NCBI GenBank assembly: GCA_027485995.1
Contig: JAIXPW010000007.1
Coordinates: 1-58,208, forward strand
DNA from: Verrucomicrobiaceae bacterium
GTDB lineage: Bacteria; Verrucomicrobiota; Verrucomicrobiia; Verrucomicrobiales; Akkermansiaceae
Length of the DNA stretch: 58,208 nt
Reading direction: 5' to 3'
Shown here: positions 26,393 through 37,300 of the stretch, piece by piece
How the letters are laid out: each line of letters starts with the position of its first letter
How positions within the stretch are numbered: the stretch's first letter is position 1
Translations under genes and position numbers: made by a program
The notes under the pieces: generated by a model
Database searches by the model: none
What the model was told of the DNA's origin: nothing
What the model saw: only the letters and a program-made list of their open reading frames with translations

Positions 26393-27061
26393 TCACTCGC
26401 GATCCGCCACGAACAAGGTGTGGGTGAAGCGCTTCGCCTTCGGATAGGCCTTGGCGGAAATGCAATCGACCTTGGCAAAGACTCGCTTGAGGGAATGGGC
26501 GAAGTCGTCATCGCGGTTCGCCGACCAATAGACGACGCGTCCTTTCGGGTTCAGCGCGCTTTTCACGAGCTCCAGGCCGCGACGCTGATAGAGGCGGGCA
26601 TTTCCCTTCTGAACAAGAGGGTCGGGGCTGTTGTCAACGTCGAGGAGGATGGCGTCGTAGCGGTCCTTGCCACAGCGGCTGATGGGATCGAAGACGTCGC
26701 CGAGGCGGATGACGACGCGGGGATCATCGAGGAGCCGGCCATTGACTTCCCGAAGGAACTCGCGGTTCCACTGCACGATTTCCGGCAGCAGCTCGGCGAC
26801 CTCGACGATCGCGTCCTGAGGAACGAGCTCCAGCACGCGCTTGAGGGTGAAGCCGAAGCCGAGCCCGCCAATCAGGATGCGGGGCTTCGGGCGCAGGCTG
26901 GAGCAGGAAATCTCGGCCATCATCTGCTCGGAAGATGAGGCGTTGGTGCTCATGAGCTGCACGCCGCCGACCTTGAGGTAGTGCTGGCCATCGTGCTCCT
27001 GGAGCAACAAGAGTGCGCCATCCGGCGTGCGGCTGGTGGCGAGCGTGGTGGTGACCTTCAT
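26393..27061 (-). CDS. spermidine-synthase-like SAM/dcSAM-binding protein
   Basis: 222 residues from the ATG at 27059-27061 ([20 protein letters not shown]); a longer start at 27136 would add 25 residues of less typical sequence. The Rossmann core is visible: [21 protein letters not shown] (Gly-rich loop), [19 protein letters not shown] (acidic residue after strand 2), [11 protein letters not shown] and [16 protein letters not shown]. It matches the spermine/spermidine synthase superfamily members that lack a clear polyamine partner gene; no speD or speA is nearby. The reaction is therefore uncertain: a methyltransferase or aminopropyltransferase. It is divergent from moxR. Confidence 0.85.
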   Translation of the reverse strand: MKVTTTLATSRTPDGALLLLQEHDGQHYLKVGGVQLMSTNASSSEQMMAEISCSSLRPKPRILIGGLGFGFTLKRVLELVPQDAIVEVAELLPEIVQWNREFLREVNGRLLDDPRVVIRLGDVFDPISRCGKDRYDAILLDVDNSPDPLVQKGNARLYQRRGLELVKSALNPKGRVVYWSANRDDDFAHSLKRVFAKVDCISAKAYPKAKRFTHTLFVADRE

Positions 27062-27205
27062 GTCGCAAGGAATCACGATCTGCCTGCAAAGCGCACGGAA
27101 TTTCCGTTGGCCGGAGTTCCCAGGATCGAGAGGCATTTTCGGCGGTCTGCGTCTGATTCTGCGGAAGTGAAAGTCTCGTTAGGGTGCTCGCGTAGCCGAA
27201 CGCTT

Positions 27206-28214
<1,009 letters not shown>

Positions 28215-28218
28215 AGAC

Positions 28219-28330
28219 GAACCACGAATGGACACCAATGTACAAGAATTTCAAAGATGCTGCAGATCCTCAGTGAAGAAATCGTCGTTCACTCTCCTGC
28301 ATTCGTGTCCATTCGCGTTCATTCGTGGTT
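28219..28330. repeat. 112-bp inverted repeat of three decamers per arm
   Basis: The left arm (28221-28249) reads ACCACGAATG / GACACCAATG / TACAAGAATT; the right arm (28301-28330), read on the other strand, gives ACCACGAATG / AACGCGAATG / GACACGAATG. Both arms keep an exact 10-bp period. The centre (28250-28300) has no obvious stem. It fills most of the gap between moxR and the DUF58 gene, inside what should be one operon. Confidence 0.75.
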
Positions 28331-28381
28331 GAGAACTCTTACTCCTCTCTCTTGAACTCCGAACTGAAACTCCCCGACTGC

Positions 28382-29281
28382 ATGCGTCTCCTCCCCGAGG
28401 AGACGATGGGAGTGATGCGTCGCCTGGAATGGTCCGCCCGCCGACGGATGCAGGGCACGCTTTCCGGTCGGCACACATCTCCGGACAAGGGATTCTCGGT
28501 GGAGTTCGCGGAGCACCGCGAGTACTCGCCCGGCGATGATCCGAAGAACCTCGACTGGCGAGTGATGGCGAAGAGCGACCGCCACGTCATCCGCCAGTAC
28601 ATCGAGGAAACCAACCTCCGCGCCACGCTGGCAATTGATGTGTCAGGCTCGATGAGCTACACCGGCGACCACGCTGCGAAGGTCAACGGTCAGGCACTTT
28701 CCAAGCTCGACTACGCCAAACATCTCGCCGCCGCGTTGGCCTATCTTTTCGTGAAACAGGGTGACGCCGCCGGGCTGGTCACCTTTGACAAGTCCACGCG
28801 CGCCTTCATCCGCAGCGGGAGCCGTCCCAGCCAGGTGCGCCGGATTCTCGAAGAACTCCACACCACCAAAGCAGGCGACGACACCGACGTCGGCACGCCC
28901 TTGCATGAAGTCGCCGAACGCATTCCGAAACGCGGACTCGTCATTCTTATCAGCGACCTTTTTGACGATCCGGAAAAGATCGTCGAGGCGCTGCACCACT
29001 TCGATTACCGCCAGCATGAACTCGTCGTCTTCCATCTTCTCGCCGAGGAGGAGCTGACTTTTCCCTTCAAGAGCTTCCAGCGCTTCCGCGACCTCGAAGG
29101 CATCGAAGCCATGCTCCGCATCGATCCGCAGGCCGTGCGCGCTGCCTACCTTGAGCGACTGCGCGGCTTCGTGAAACGCATCGACTCCGCCTGCGGAAAA
29201 CTCCGCGCCGACTACGTGCCGGTGAACACGAAGACGCCGTTGCGCGATACCCTGCTGCGCTATCTGGGAGGACGAAAGTAA
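28382..29281 (+). CDS. DUF58 domain protein (MoxR partner)
   Basis: 299 residues from the ATG at 28382; upstream in-frame starts lie in the repeat. The DUF58 hallmark is REYSPGDDPKNLDWRVMAKSDRHVIRQYIEETNLR, followed by ATLAIDVSGSMSY, a VWA-like MIDAS (DxSxS), and then LVILISDLFDDPEKIVEALHHFDYRQHELVVFHLL, a second VWA-like strand set. DUF58 proteins work with MoxR ATPases and BatA/VWA proteins in a conserved but poorly understood periplasmic or membrane-linked chaperone system. It lies between moxR and the BatA gene; its stop is directly followed by the next ATG. Confidence 0.92.
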   Translation: MRLLPEETMGVMRRLEWSARRRMQGTLSGRHTSPDKGFSVEFAEHREYSPGDDPKNLDWRVMAKSDRHVIRQYIEETNLRATLAIDVSGSMSYTGDHAAKVNGQALSKLDYAKHLAAALAYLFVKQGDAAGLVTFDKSTRAFIRSGSRPSQVRRILEELHTTKAGDDTDVGTPLHEVAERIPKRGLVILISDLFDDPEKIVEALHHFDYRQHELVVFHLLAEEELTFPFKSFQRFRDLEGIEAMLRIDPQAVRAAYLERLRGFVKRIDSACGKLRADYVPVNTKTPLRDTLLRYLGGRK

Positions 29282-32104
29282 ATGCTCTTCCTCAATCCAT
29301 GGTTGCTGGCTGGGCTGGTGGGGGTCGCGATTCCGATCATCATCCACCTCGTCCGCCAGCAGGCTGCGAAGCCGATCGACTGGGGCGCGATGCGATTTCT
29401 TTTCGACACGCTTGCGATCCGTCGCCGCCGGATGCAGTGGGAAGATCTGCTGTTGATGGCCGCGCGCTGCCTGCTGTTAGGTTTTCTCGCTCTGGCTCTT
29501 GCACGGCCCTTCGTTCCACCGGATTCGAGTGTGCCATGGTTGTTCGTGCTGCCCGCTGCCCTGATCGGCATCGCACTTCTTGGCGGCTCCTTCGTGCTTT
29601 CCGGAAAGCCGAGATGGATTACGCGGATCATCTCGGTGGTGCTGCTGCTTTCGGCGGGTGGCCTGGTGTTTGCGGAAAAGATCTTCAACTTGAAACGCTT
29701 CGAGGCCAGCGGCAGCCGCGATGTGGCCTTGGTCATCGATGGTTCGTCGTCGATGGAACTCATGCATGGCGGCAAGTCGGTCTTCCGCCAGGCGGTCGAG
29801 GAAGCCAAGCAAGTGGTCAAGGACGCGCCACGCGGCACCGCTTTCACCGTTGTGCTCGGTGGTCCAACGCCTGAAGCGAAAACCTCGACGCCTCTCACCC
29901 ATCGTGCCGATGTCCTTGGCGTGCTGGATTCCCTGCAACCCGTCGGCGGTACCTTCCGCGCTCATGATGCACTCGGCGTGGCGACTCTCGGACTCAACGA
30001 AGGCAGCAATGCCTCGAAGGAGATCCTCGTTTTCACCGACGACCAACGCACCGGCTGGCGACTGGAGAATCCCGGAGCCTGGCAAGGCCTGGAGAATGCC
30101 TGGGCCGGAATGCCGACCCGACCGAAGCTTCTTGTTAGAAACTTCGGAAAGCCCGCGCAGTTCCAGAACCTCGCCATCACCACCATCGACACCTCGCGTC
30201 AGGTGGTCGGCACCGACCGCGAACTGGCGTTCCGGATCACCGTTGAAAACACCGGCACCGAGGCCGTCACTTCCGGGCCCGTGGTGTTGGAAATCGGCGG
30301 CAAGAAGGTCGGTGAGCAGGCGGTCGGGTTGTTGATCGCGGGTCAAAAGGAAACCGTCGAGTTTCGCCATCGTTTCACGAAAGCCGGTCCGCAGATCGTC
30401 GAGGCGCGGATCGATTCCAAGGATGACCTTTCCAGCGACAACCGCTGTGAGCGCGTGATCAACGTGCGAGGTGCACTTCCGATCCTGCTGGTCGATGGCA
30501 ATCCAGCAGGCTCGTTTTTCGAACGGGCCGCCGGCTATTCGGCCCTCGCGCTGGCCCCTTCATCCTCGCTGATCACTGGCAAACGGGCTGGCGAGAGTTT
30601 CCTGATGGATCCACGCGTCGTCGCAGCTCCGACCCTTTCGGAGGAGGACCTCGATGAGGCTGCGGTGATCATACTGGCGGATGTTTCACGCCTGCCCGAG
30701 CGCATCGCCTCGAAACTGGCATCGAAGGTTTCCGACGGCGCGGGCCTGCTGGTGATCGCCGGACCAAGGGCCGAGTCCGCGTTTTACAATGGCTGGAGCG
30801 GAATCGATGGAAAGCTTCTGCCGATGTCGATTGGCGAGGAGGCGACCGACGAAGCGGGCGTGTCTCCTGCCGCGTCGACTTTCGTCCATGAAGCGCTCGG
30901 GATCTTCAAGAAGGACAGCGATCTCCAGGCCTGCCTGGTGAAACGCTGGCGGAAAGCCGGTGAGGTGGTCACTGGCGGCGTGCAAGGCGCAGCGTATTCC
31001 AACGGCGATGCATTTCTGGCCAGCCGCAACTACGGCAATGGTCGTACCATGCTCACGACCTGTGCCTTCGATGCCCGCTCCGGAAATCTTCCCGCAAGGA
31101 GTTCCTTCGTGCCGCTTCTGCACGAACTGGTCACCTGGCTGGCGGGTGGGGGAGTGAACCTCAACATCGAGGCCTCGTGGAGCCCGAGCATCGCCCTCAA
31201 CGGAATCAATGGCGGGCTGTCCGCCCAGTATTTCAAATCCCGGGATCAGAACCGGAAGGCCCAGATCACCCGAATCGATCCCGCAATTGACTTCACCTGG
31301 GGCAATGATCGGCCCGACAAGCGGATGCCGCAGGACAATTTCTCGATCCACTGGAAAGGCAGCCTCATCGCGCCCGTCAGCGGCGAATACCTGTTCGATG
31401 CCGAGGTCGATGACCGGGCCGAACTCCGCATCGCGGACCGCAGTCTTGGCAAGGCCCAGCCCTGGTCGAAGGAACTCGGACGCGTGACGCTCGAAGCTGG
31501 CAAGCCGGTTCCCATCGAACTGGAGTATGAGGAGGACGGCGGCGAAGCTTATGTCCGGCTGTTTTGGACGCCGCCGGGTGGAACGCGCCAGTTGGTTCCA
31601 TCCTCCGCGCTGCTTCCCCTCGCCAGCGATTCCAACAGCCCCATGAAGGTGGTCGATCCCCTCGGACTCCCACGCGAGGCCACGATCCGCAGTGGACGAC
31701 GTGGACAGGAACTGGTCATCAACGGATCGGCGATCCCCGGGGTCTATCAGGTGGCTGCCGGTGAGTCCTTGAATGAGGTGATGCCGGATCTGAACGGAGG
31801 ACAACTTCCCATCGCCGTGAAGCGGGACGCGGGTGAAAGCCGCTTTGAGCCGATGACGAATGACGATCTCGCCCTGATCCGAAAGCATGCCGATCTGCTT
31901 CAACCCGGATCGGTCGCAGACATCCTCGGAGTGCTTCAGGGCAAGGGCTTCGGGCGCGAAATCTGGAAGCTACTGGCCGCCGCCGCCTTCGTCCTCTTCC
32001 TGCTGGAAAGTATCCTGGCGAGATGGGTTTCCCGCTCAAGACGCACCGCCGAGGATGTGCGGGTGGAGTTCGGGGAAGATGTGGTCTGGAGAACCGGTCG
32101 CTGA
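29282..32104 (+). CDS. BatA/VWA membrane protein with C-terminal PA14 domain
   Basis: 940 residues. Residues 1-80 hold two membrane helices of the BatA N-terminal domain (LNPWLLAGLVGVAIPIIIHL; LLLMAARCLLLGFLALALARPF), with further hydrophobic helices near 85-130. The VWA-like domain begins at about residue 144 with DVALVIDGSSSMEL (MIDAS DGSSS). A CARDB-like adhesion domain (LAFRITVENTGTEAVTSGPVVLEI) follows, and from about 643 a PA14 domain (GGLSAQYFKSRDQ; SGEYLFDAEVDDRAELRI) that binds glycans in other proteins. A final membrane helix is near 900 (LLAAAAFVLFLLESIL). The protein is probably anchored in the inner membrane with its domains outside. PA14 in this protein ties it to polysaccharide surfaces. 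It ends 1 bp before the convergent helicase gene. Confidence 0.88.
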   Translation: MLFLNPWLLAGLVGVAIPIIIHLVRQQAAKPIDWGAMRFLFDTLAIRRRRMQWEDLLLMAARCLLLGFLALALARPFVPPDSSVPWLFVLPAALIGIALLGGSFVLSGKPRWITRIISVVLLLSAGGLVFAEKIFNLKRFEASGSRDVALVIDGSSSMELMHGGKSVFRQAVEEAKQVVKDAPRGTAFTVVLGGPTPEAKTSTPLTHRADVLGVLDSLQPVGGTFRAHDALGVATLGLNEGSNASKEILVFTDDQRTGWRLENPGAWQGLENAWAGMPTRPKLLVRNFGKPAQFQNLAITTIDTSRQVVGTDRELAFRITVENTGTEAVTSGPVVLEIGGKKVGEQAVGLLIAGQKETVEFRHRFTKAGPQIVEARIDSKDDLSSDNRCERVINVRGALPILLVDGNPAGSFFERAAGYSALALAPSSSLITGKRAGESFLMDPRVVAAPTLSEEDLDEAAVIILADVSRLPERIASKLASKVSDGAGLLVIAGPRAESAFYNGWSGIDGKLLPMSIGEEATDEAGVSPAASTFVHEALGIFKKDSDLQACLVKRWRKAGEVVTGGVQGAAYSNGDAFLASRNYGNGRTMLTTCAFDARSGNLPARSSFVPLLHELVTWLAGGGVNLNIEASWSPSIALNGINGGLSAQYFKSRDQNRKAQITRIDPAIDFTWGNDRPDKRMPQDNFSIHWKGSLIAPVSGEYLFDAEVDDRAELRIADRSLGKAQPWSKELGRVTLEAGKPVPIELEYEEDGGEAYVRLFWTPPGGTRQLVPSSALLPLASDSNSPMKVVDPLGLPREATIRSGRRGQELVINGSAIPGVYQVAAGESLNEVMPDLNGGQLPIAVKRDAGESRFEPMTNDDLALIRKHADLLQPGSVADILGVLQGKGFGREIWKLLAAAAFVLFLLESILARWVSRSRRTAEDVRVEFGEDVVWRTGR

Positions 32105-32105
32105 T

Positions 32106-34739
32106 TCATCCGATCGGCGCGATGCTTTCGAGAATCAGCACCGGCCGCGCTTCGGCATCGCTGCGATCAAGATCGACCGTGAACTTCATCGACCAGTCGT
32201 TGTCGTCCTCGGGATCGATCAGGGTCTGCTCGCAGGACCACTTGCGCAGGCCTTCAGCCGACAGATCCTCGATCCGCGTGTGCTTGGTGTTGCGCGCCTC
32301 GGGATCCAGGCGGATGCGTTCATGCACGGCGAAATAGTCATCTGTTAGAGCGAGGAGCCGCTCACGGTTCCACGGAAGGCCATCGGAGTCCAGCGGCTCG
32401 ATCCTTTCGAACAGATCCTCGAACTTTCCATGGGAAAGAGCCTTCACCACATCAAACACCGCATTGCGGAGCGCACGGGTGAAGGCGGGTTTGTTGCGCG
32501 TGAATGGCTGGGCCTGCCGCTCGGCGGGCGGACGATCGGCCACGGGCACATACTCGGGATTGCGGAGCTTTTCCCACTCGTCGAGCAGGCTGGAATCCAC
32601 GCTGCGAAGGATGTCCTCCAGGAATGTCTCCACTTCCAGCACCTCCGGCGTCTTCATCGCGGGCGGCACGGTCTGCGAAAGGACCTTGTAGACCTCGGAA
32701 AGATGGCGCAACAGCACGGCCTCGCTGCGTTCGAGGCCGTAGGTCTTCACGTAGTCCTCGAACGACTGCCAGTTCTCAAACATCTCGCGGGCGATCGACT
32801 TCGGCCGGACATTTCCCTCCGCCATCCAGGGACGTCCGGCGACGAAGGCGTTGAAGGTGTCGTAGATGAAATCCTTGCCGGGCTTCGGCCACTCGACCTC
32901 CTCCAGTTGCAGCATGCGGTCCTCGTATTCGACGCCCTCGTTCTTCAGCTTGCCGATCAACTCGCCCTTCAGAAGATCACACTGCTTGCGGAGGATGACC
33001 TCGGGATTCTCAAGGATCGCCTCGACCAGTGAGATCACGTTCAGCGAGTACTCCGGTGATTCGATCTCCAACTGCGGCAACGCATCGATCAGATAAAGTC
33101 CGAGCGCCTGGTTCATCGAGAAATCGTCTTGGAGCGCGACGTTCAAGGCCACCTTCGCGGGACCGGTTCGTTCGGCCGGAGGAATGATTCGCAGAATGTT
33201 TCCTTCAACAAGTCCGCGGAACAACTGGAAGGCCCGTTTGCGAAGTGCCCGCTTCTTCGACTCCGGTTCGTGGCAGTTCGCGATGAGTCCCTTCATCACC
33301 GCACAGCCATCCTCATCCTGTCGTCCGAGAACGTTGAGCAACATCGCGTGATGGACCGGAAAGCTCGACACCAGCTTCTCAGGAGCCGAGTCGATCAGGC
33401 GGCGGAAGGTTTTCTCGTCCCACGCGACATATCCCTTCTCCGGCGGCTTGCGCTTCACGAAGGACTTCTTGCCGTTCGACTTCTTCTCCAGCCGGAGGTT
33501 CTCGATCACATGCTCTGGAGCCTGTGCGACGACGTAGCCGACGTTGTCGAAACCACGACGTCCGGCGCGACCGCAGATCTGCTTGAAATCGCGGACCGTG
33601 AGGGTCTTGGTACCATTTCCATCGTACTTGCAGAGCTGCGTGAACACGACCGTGCGGATCGGCACGTTCACACCCACGCCCAGGGTGTCGGTGCCGCAGA
33701 TCACCTTGAGCAGGCCGCGCTGGGTCAGTTTCTCGACCAGGATGCGGTACTTCGGCAGCAGCCCGGCATGGTGGATGCCGATGCCATGGCGCAGCAGCTT
33801 GCTGACTTCCTTGCCGTAAGGACTCTTGAAATTGGCGTCGTGCAGGGCTTCGGCGATCTCACGCTTTTCCTCCTTCGTGCAGAAATTTGAGCTCAGCAGG
33901 TTCTGCGCGCTGCGTGCACAGGCGAGCTGGGTGAAGTGGACCAGATACACCGGCGAGCGACCCGCCTCGACCAGTTCGATCACCTTTTCTTCCATCGGCG
34001 TCTCACTGTATTCGAACTCCAGCGGCACCGGCCGGTTCTCGGATCGCACCAGCGAGGTGTCGACTCCGGTCAAGCCAGTGAGAACCTCTTCGAAAAAGGC
34101 GGTGTCGCCCAGCGTGGCCGACATCAGCAGGAAGCGCGACTGCGGCATCGTCAGCAGCGGCACCTGCCAGGCCGAACCGCGTGAATGATCCGAGTAGTAA
34201 TGGAACTCGTCCATGATCACATCGTCCACCTGGGCCCTGGAGCCTTCGCGCAGGGCGAGATTGGCGAGGATTTCCGCCGTGCAGCAGATCACCGGAGCGC
34301 CGGGATTCACGGTCGCATCGCCGGTGATCATGCCCACGTTTTCCGGCCCGAAGATCTTGCAGAGCGAAAGGAACTTCTCGTTCGCCAGCGCCTTGATCGG
34401 CACCGTGTAGTAGGCCCGCCTGCCCTGGCAGATCGCCTTGAACTGGACTGCCAGCGCGACCATCGACTTCCCGGAGCCGGTCGGGGTGTTCAGGATGACG
34501 TTGCGGCCGTCGAAAAGTTCGAGGATTGCCTGCTCCTGATGATCGTAGGGCTCCACGCCGGATTCGATCAGGTAGTCGAGAAACGCGCTCAGGATCTCAT
34601 CCGTGGAGGAGGGATCACTTAGCTTCAATGGATCGAGGACTGGCATGGTGCGCGCGGACCATGCGGCGAAAACCCGGTCGCGGAAACCCTGAAAACCGGA
34701 ACCCGCAGGATTGAAAGGAATCTCCTGCTGTGAGGACAT
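32106..34739 (-). CDS. Ski2-like DEAD/DEAH-box RNA helicase (DUF3516 type)
   Basis: 877 residues. Helicase motifs: Walker [10 protein letters not shown], Ia PIKALANEK, motif II MDEFHYY (DEFH for DExH), motif III SAT in LMSATL, then domain 2 with [33 protein letters not shown], and motif [14 protein letters not shown]. The C-terminal half holds a long helical domain (DUF3516 in actinobacterial relatives). The Ski2-like type processes structured RNA in a 3' to 5' direction; bacterial members are not well studied. A shorter start at MPVLDPLKL (residue 32) is possible. It faces the BatA gene with a 1-bp gap, so no terminator separates the two. Confidence 0.9.
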   Translation of the reverse strand: MSSQQEIPFNPAGSGFQGFRDRVFAAWSARTMPVLDPLKLSDPSSTDEILSAFLDYLIESGVEPYDHQEQAILELFDGRNVILNTPTGSGKSMVALAVQFKAICQGRRAYYTVPIKALANEKFLSLCKIFGPENVGMITGDATVNPGAPVICCTAEILANLALREGSRAQVDDVIMDEFHYYSDHSRGSAWQVPLLTMPQSRFLLMSATLGDTAFFEEVLTGLTGVDTSLVRSENRPVPLEFEYSETPMEEKVIELVEAGRSPVYLVHFTQLACARSAQNLLSSNFCTKEEKREIAEALHDANFKSPYGKEVSKLLRHGIGIHHAGLLPKYRILVEKLTQRGLLKVICGTDTLGVGVNVPIRTVVFTQLCKYDGNGTKTLTVRDFKQICGRAGRRGFDNVGYVVAQAPEHVIENLRLEKKSNGKKSFVKRKPPEKGYVAWDEKTFRRLIDSAPEKLVSSFPVHHAMLLNVLGRQDEDGCAVMKGLIANCHEPESKKRALRKRAFQLFRGLVEGNILRIIPPAERTGPAKVALNVALQDDFSMNQALGLYLIDALPQLEIESPEYSLNVISLVEAILENPEVILRKQCDLLKGELIGKLKNEGVEYEDRMLQLEEVEWPKPGKDFIYDTFNAFVAGRPWMAEGNVRPKSIAREMFENWQSFEDYVKTYGLERSEAVLLRHLSEVYKVLSQTVPPAMKTPEVLEVETFLEDILRSVDSSLLDEWEKLRNPEYVPVADRPPAERQAQPFTRNKPAFTRALRNAVFDVVKALSHGKFEDLFERIEPLDSDGLPWNRERLLALTDDYFAVHERIRLDPEARNTKHTRIEDLSAEGLRKWSCEQTLIDPEDDNDWSMKFTVDLDRSDAEARPVLILESIAPIG

Positions 34740-34872
34740 TCAAGCGGCTCGGGAAATGATCTTGGCAAAGGATGCGGTGGCATTAGCTTCAAGTTTTCCG
34801 ATGCAACGTGTTTTCTCCAGTCGTGCTGAATGCCGGAAGGCGGTTTGTGGTCTTTTGATTCCACTGCGGAGA

Positions 34873-37290
34873 ATGATCCCGTTTCTCGTGGCCATCGTCG
34901 GATTTCTCCCATCGGTTTCTCTAGCCGCCAAAGACGAAAAGCCCGAACCGCCGAAAGCCGCGCCCATCCCGAACTATGCGCCGGCTCAGAAGCCGGTGGC
35001 CACCGGCGAGTATCCGGTCGGGGTGGTCACCATCCTGTTCCGGGAAACCGCCCTCACGAACGGCATGGCCCAGGCTATTGCGGACATCAACACCGTCAAG
35101 GGTGGCACCAATGAGTCCGGCAACAAGGACGATCATGGCAGCAAGGGCGGCAATTCCCCGGTGAGCCAGGAGGAGTATTTCAAGATCTACAGCAATGGCA
35201 TCGTCTGGCCGAAGATGATGATGATGCCGGATGAAACGACGTTCTATCAGGATCCCCATTTCTACGGCTACTACTGCGAATACGACTACTGGGAGAACCC
35301 CATCGGCTGGATGACCGAAAAGGAAGGAGGAGAGCGGGTCGATAAAATGAACAAGGCCGCCCTGCGTTTCGCCGAGAAGAACTTCCGCGGCCCCACGCCC
35401 AAGGTCATCTGCTACAACTACATCACCACCCGCCCGGCGGCACCGGATTCCCAGGTCACCGCTGACCTGCTCAGTTTTTATCAGAACCGCGGTGCGGATC
35501 CGGATCGAACCAAGGCCGTCAAGACCCGGAAGTCCCGGAAAAAGCAGGTGCAACCCACCAACCAGCTCGACCCCTGGGCCTTCTACGCTCCTACCTGCAA
35601 GTGGGGTGAGCCGATGTGGCCAAACTCGAAGATCCAGATCAACGATTCCGCCGGCGGAACCCTCGCTCACGAGTTGGGCCATTGTCTCGGAGCTCCCGAC
35701 GTCTATCGCATCGGCCGCTTCAACGACGGGATCAGCGGCAACGCCTGCTTGCTGGCTTATGGTCCGACGGCAAACGCCTTCAGCCGCTTCTATCATCACG
35801 GTTTCATCGCGGAGAAGAACCACCCGAGTCTCAAATCCTCCGGCTCCTACACGCTCTATCCACGCCACATCACCCCGAAGGATGACCAGGCGGTCGGATA
35901 CCTGATTCCAACCAACCACCCCCACTATTTCTATCACGTGGAATATGTCTACAAGGAGAACAGCACCGTCGGCATCGGACCGGCCCGCGAAGGCATGCTG
36001 ATCTCCGTGGTCAATCTGGGCAGGGAAAACTACCTCGGCTCACCGGACTACTTCTACGTCTATCGACCGAACGATCCGTTCTTCCAGGGGCTCGGCGATG
36101 TGGAACAATGCCTCTTTGGAAAGGCCAAGAAGCGGACCGAGTTCAACATGCAGACCGAACCCTCCTCGCGACTTCCCAACCTTCTCGACGGAGGCGTTTC
36201 CTTCAAGAACATCGAGGAGCATCAGGGCACGCTGACCTTCGATCTCGAAATCAACCATCACAAGGTCGCCGGCAGCGAATACACCCAGTCGATGCTGCCC
36301 CAGATCCGCCTCGATGAAATCACCGACGTGCGGCCTAACAGCTTCACCATGAACGCCACCATCAAGTTCCGTGGCGAACCGATCATCACCGACTATGGGT
36401 TCTGCTGGTCCACCTCAAACAACCCAACGGTGAGGGATTCCACCTTCACCCTCAGTCATCGCGAGTGGTATCGCGGCCACGCCATCGACCTGAGACCCGA
36501 GACCACCTACTACGTCCGCGCTTTCGCCACCAACGGTCTGGGCTACCGCTACAGCGATGAGGAAAAGGTCATCAAGACCCCGGCGCTCAGTTCCGCCGGT
36601 CCGCCCATCGGGCCGCTGCTCACGGATTCTTTTTCGCATAACAACTACCTCTTCACCCGTTACAGCAACGAGACAGTCGAGACGGGCGACGGCTTCATCG
36701 GCTACAGCCCAACCTGCGTCCTGGCCAAGCTGATCGCTTATTACCGGCCAGCCAAGTTTCCCTCGGTTGCCGAACCCGGAGAACGGCCGAAGCCTGTCGA
36801 TTTCGATCACATGAGCTGGCGTCCCGGTGCTGATGATAACCCGGCGCGACTGGATGAAGTCGACGGCTTTTTCCAAAGCGTGTATGACCAGAGCCGCGCC
36901 CTCGCCCTTCACGACCCCAAGCCGGCCAAGGATTTCCTGACCAACCTCGTCAAGCTCACGGGTGCCCGCAGCAAGCCGGTCATGCAGACGATCACGGAGG
37001 AAAACCTCAAGTCCGTCGCCGATCTCATCCGCAAGGACCTGCTTCAGAGTCGTCCGGTGGTGGTGGTCTTTTCCTACGACGGCGAAAGCGTCTCCGATCC
37101 CGCCCGCTGGGCCTTGATCGACGGCATCGACGAACGCGGTCGCCTTCACGTGGACTTCCCTCAGAACACGAAGTTCTTCGTCGAAGGCAACACCGTCGAG
37201 ATCAAGTCCGGCACCCTTCCCGCCGAGGCGCTCCTGGTGCCGCTCTACAAGACCCACGTCATCACCTCGATCAACCTCTCCCGGGAGTAA
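34873..37290 (+). CDS. secreted zinc-metalloprotease-like protein with C10-like C-terminal domain
   Basis: 805 residues from the ATG at 34873, which begins a signal peptide (MIPFLVAIVGFLPSVSLAA). Residues 266-276 are HELGHCLGAPD, the HExxHxxGxxD zinc site of metzincin/M6-type proteases. After about 270 residues comes a fibronectin-like block (TTYYVRAFATNGLGYRYSDEEKV). Residues from about 605 resemble a streptopain (C10) core: SPTCVLAKLIAYYRPAKFPS (Cys615 at the nucleophile place) and WALIDGIDERGRLHVDFPQ; where C10 enzymes have His before W-x-x-D-G, this protein has Arg. So the metalloprotease half looks active, the cysteine-protease-like half degenerate. Function is unknown. It is divergent from the helicase gene. 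Confidence 0.7.
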   Translation: MIPFLVAIVGFLPSVSLAAKDEKPEPPKAAPIPNYAPAQKPVATGEYPVGVVTILFRETALTNGMAQAIADINTVKGGTNESGNKDDHGSKGGNSPVSQEEYFKIYSNGIVWPKMMMMPDETTFYQDPHFYGYYCEYDYWENPIGWMTEKEGGERVDKMNKAALRFAEKNFRGPTPKVICYNYITTRPAAPDSQVTADLLSFYQNRGADPDRTKAVKTRKSRKKQVQPTNQLDPWAFYAPTCKWGEPMWPNSKIQINDSAGGTLAHELGHCLGAPDVYRIGRFNDGISGNACLLAYGPTANAFSRFYHHGFIAEKNHPSLKSSGSYTLYPRHITPKDDQAVGYLIPTNHPHYFYHVEYVYKENSTVGIGPAREGMLISVVNLGRENYLGSPDYFYVYRPNDPFFQGLGDVEQCLFGKAKKRTEFNMQTEPSSRLPNLLDGGVSFKNIEEHQGTLTFDLEINHHKVAGSEYTQSMLPQIRLDEITDVRPNSFTMNATIKFRGEPIITDYGFCWSTSNNPTVRDSTFTLSHREWYRGHAIDLRPETTYYVRAFATNGLGYRYSDEEKVIKTPALSSAGPPIGPLLTDSFSHNNYLFTRYSNETVETGDGFIGYSPTCVLAKLIAYYRPAKFPSVAEPGERPKPVDFDHMSWRPGADDNPARLDEVDGFFQSVYDQSRALALHDPKPAKDFLTNLVKLTGARSKPVMQTITEENLKSVADLIRKDLLQSRPVVVVFSYDGESVSDPARWALIDGIDERGRLHVDFPQNTKFFVEGNTVEIKSGTLPAEALLVPLYKTHVITSINLSRE

Positions 37291-37300
37291 GCCAGCCGCC

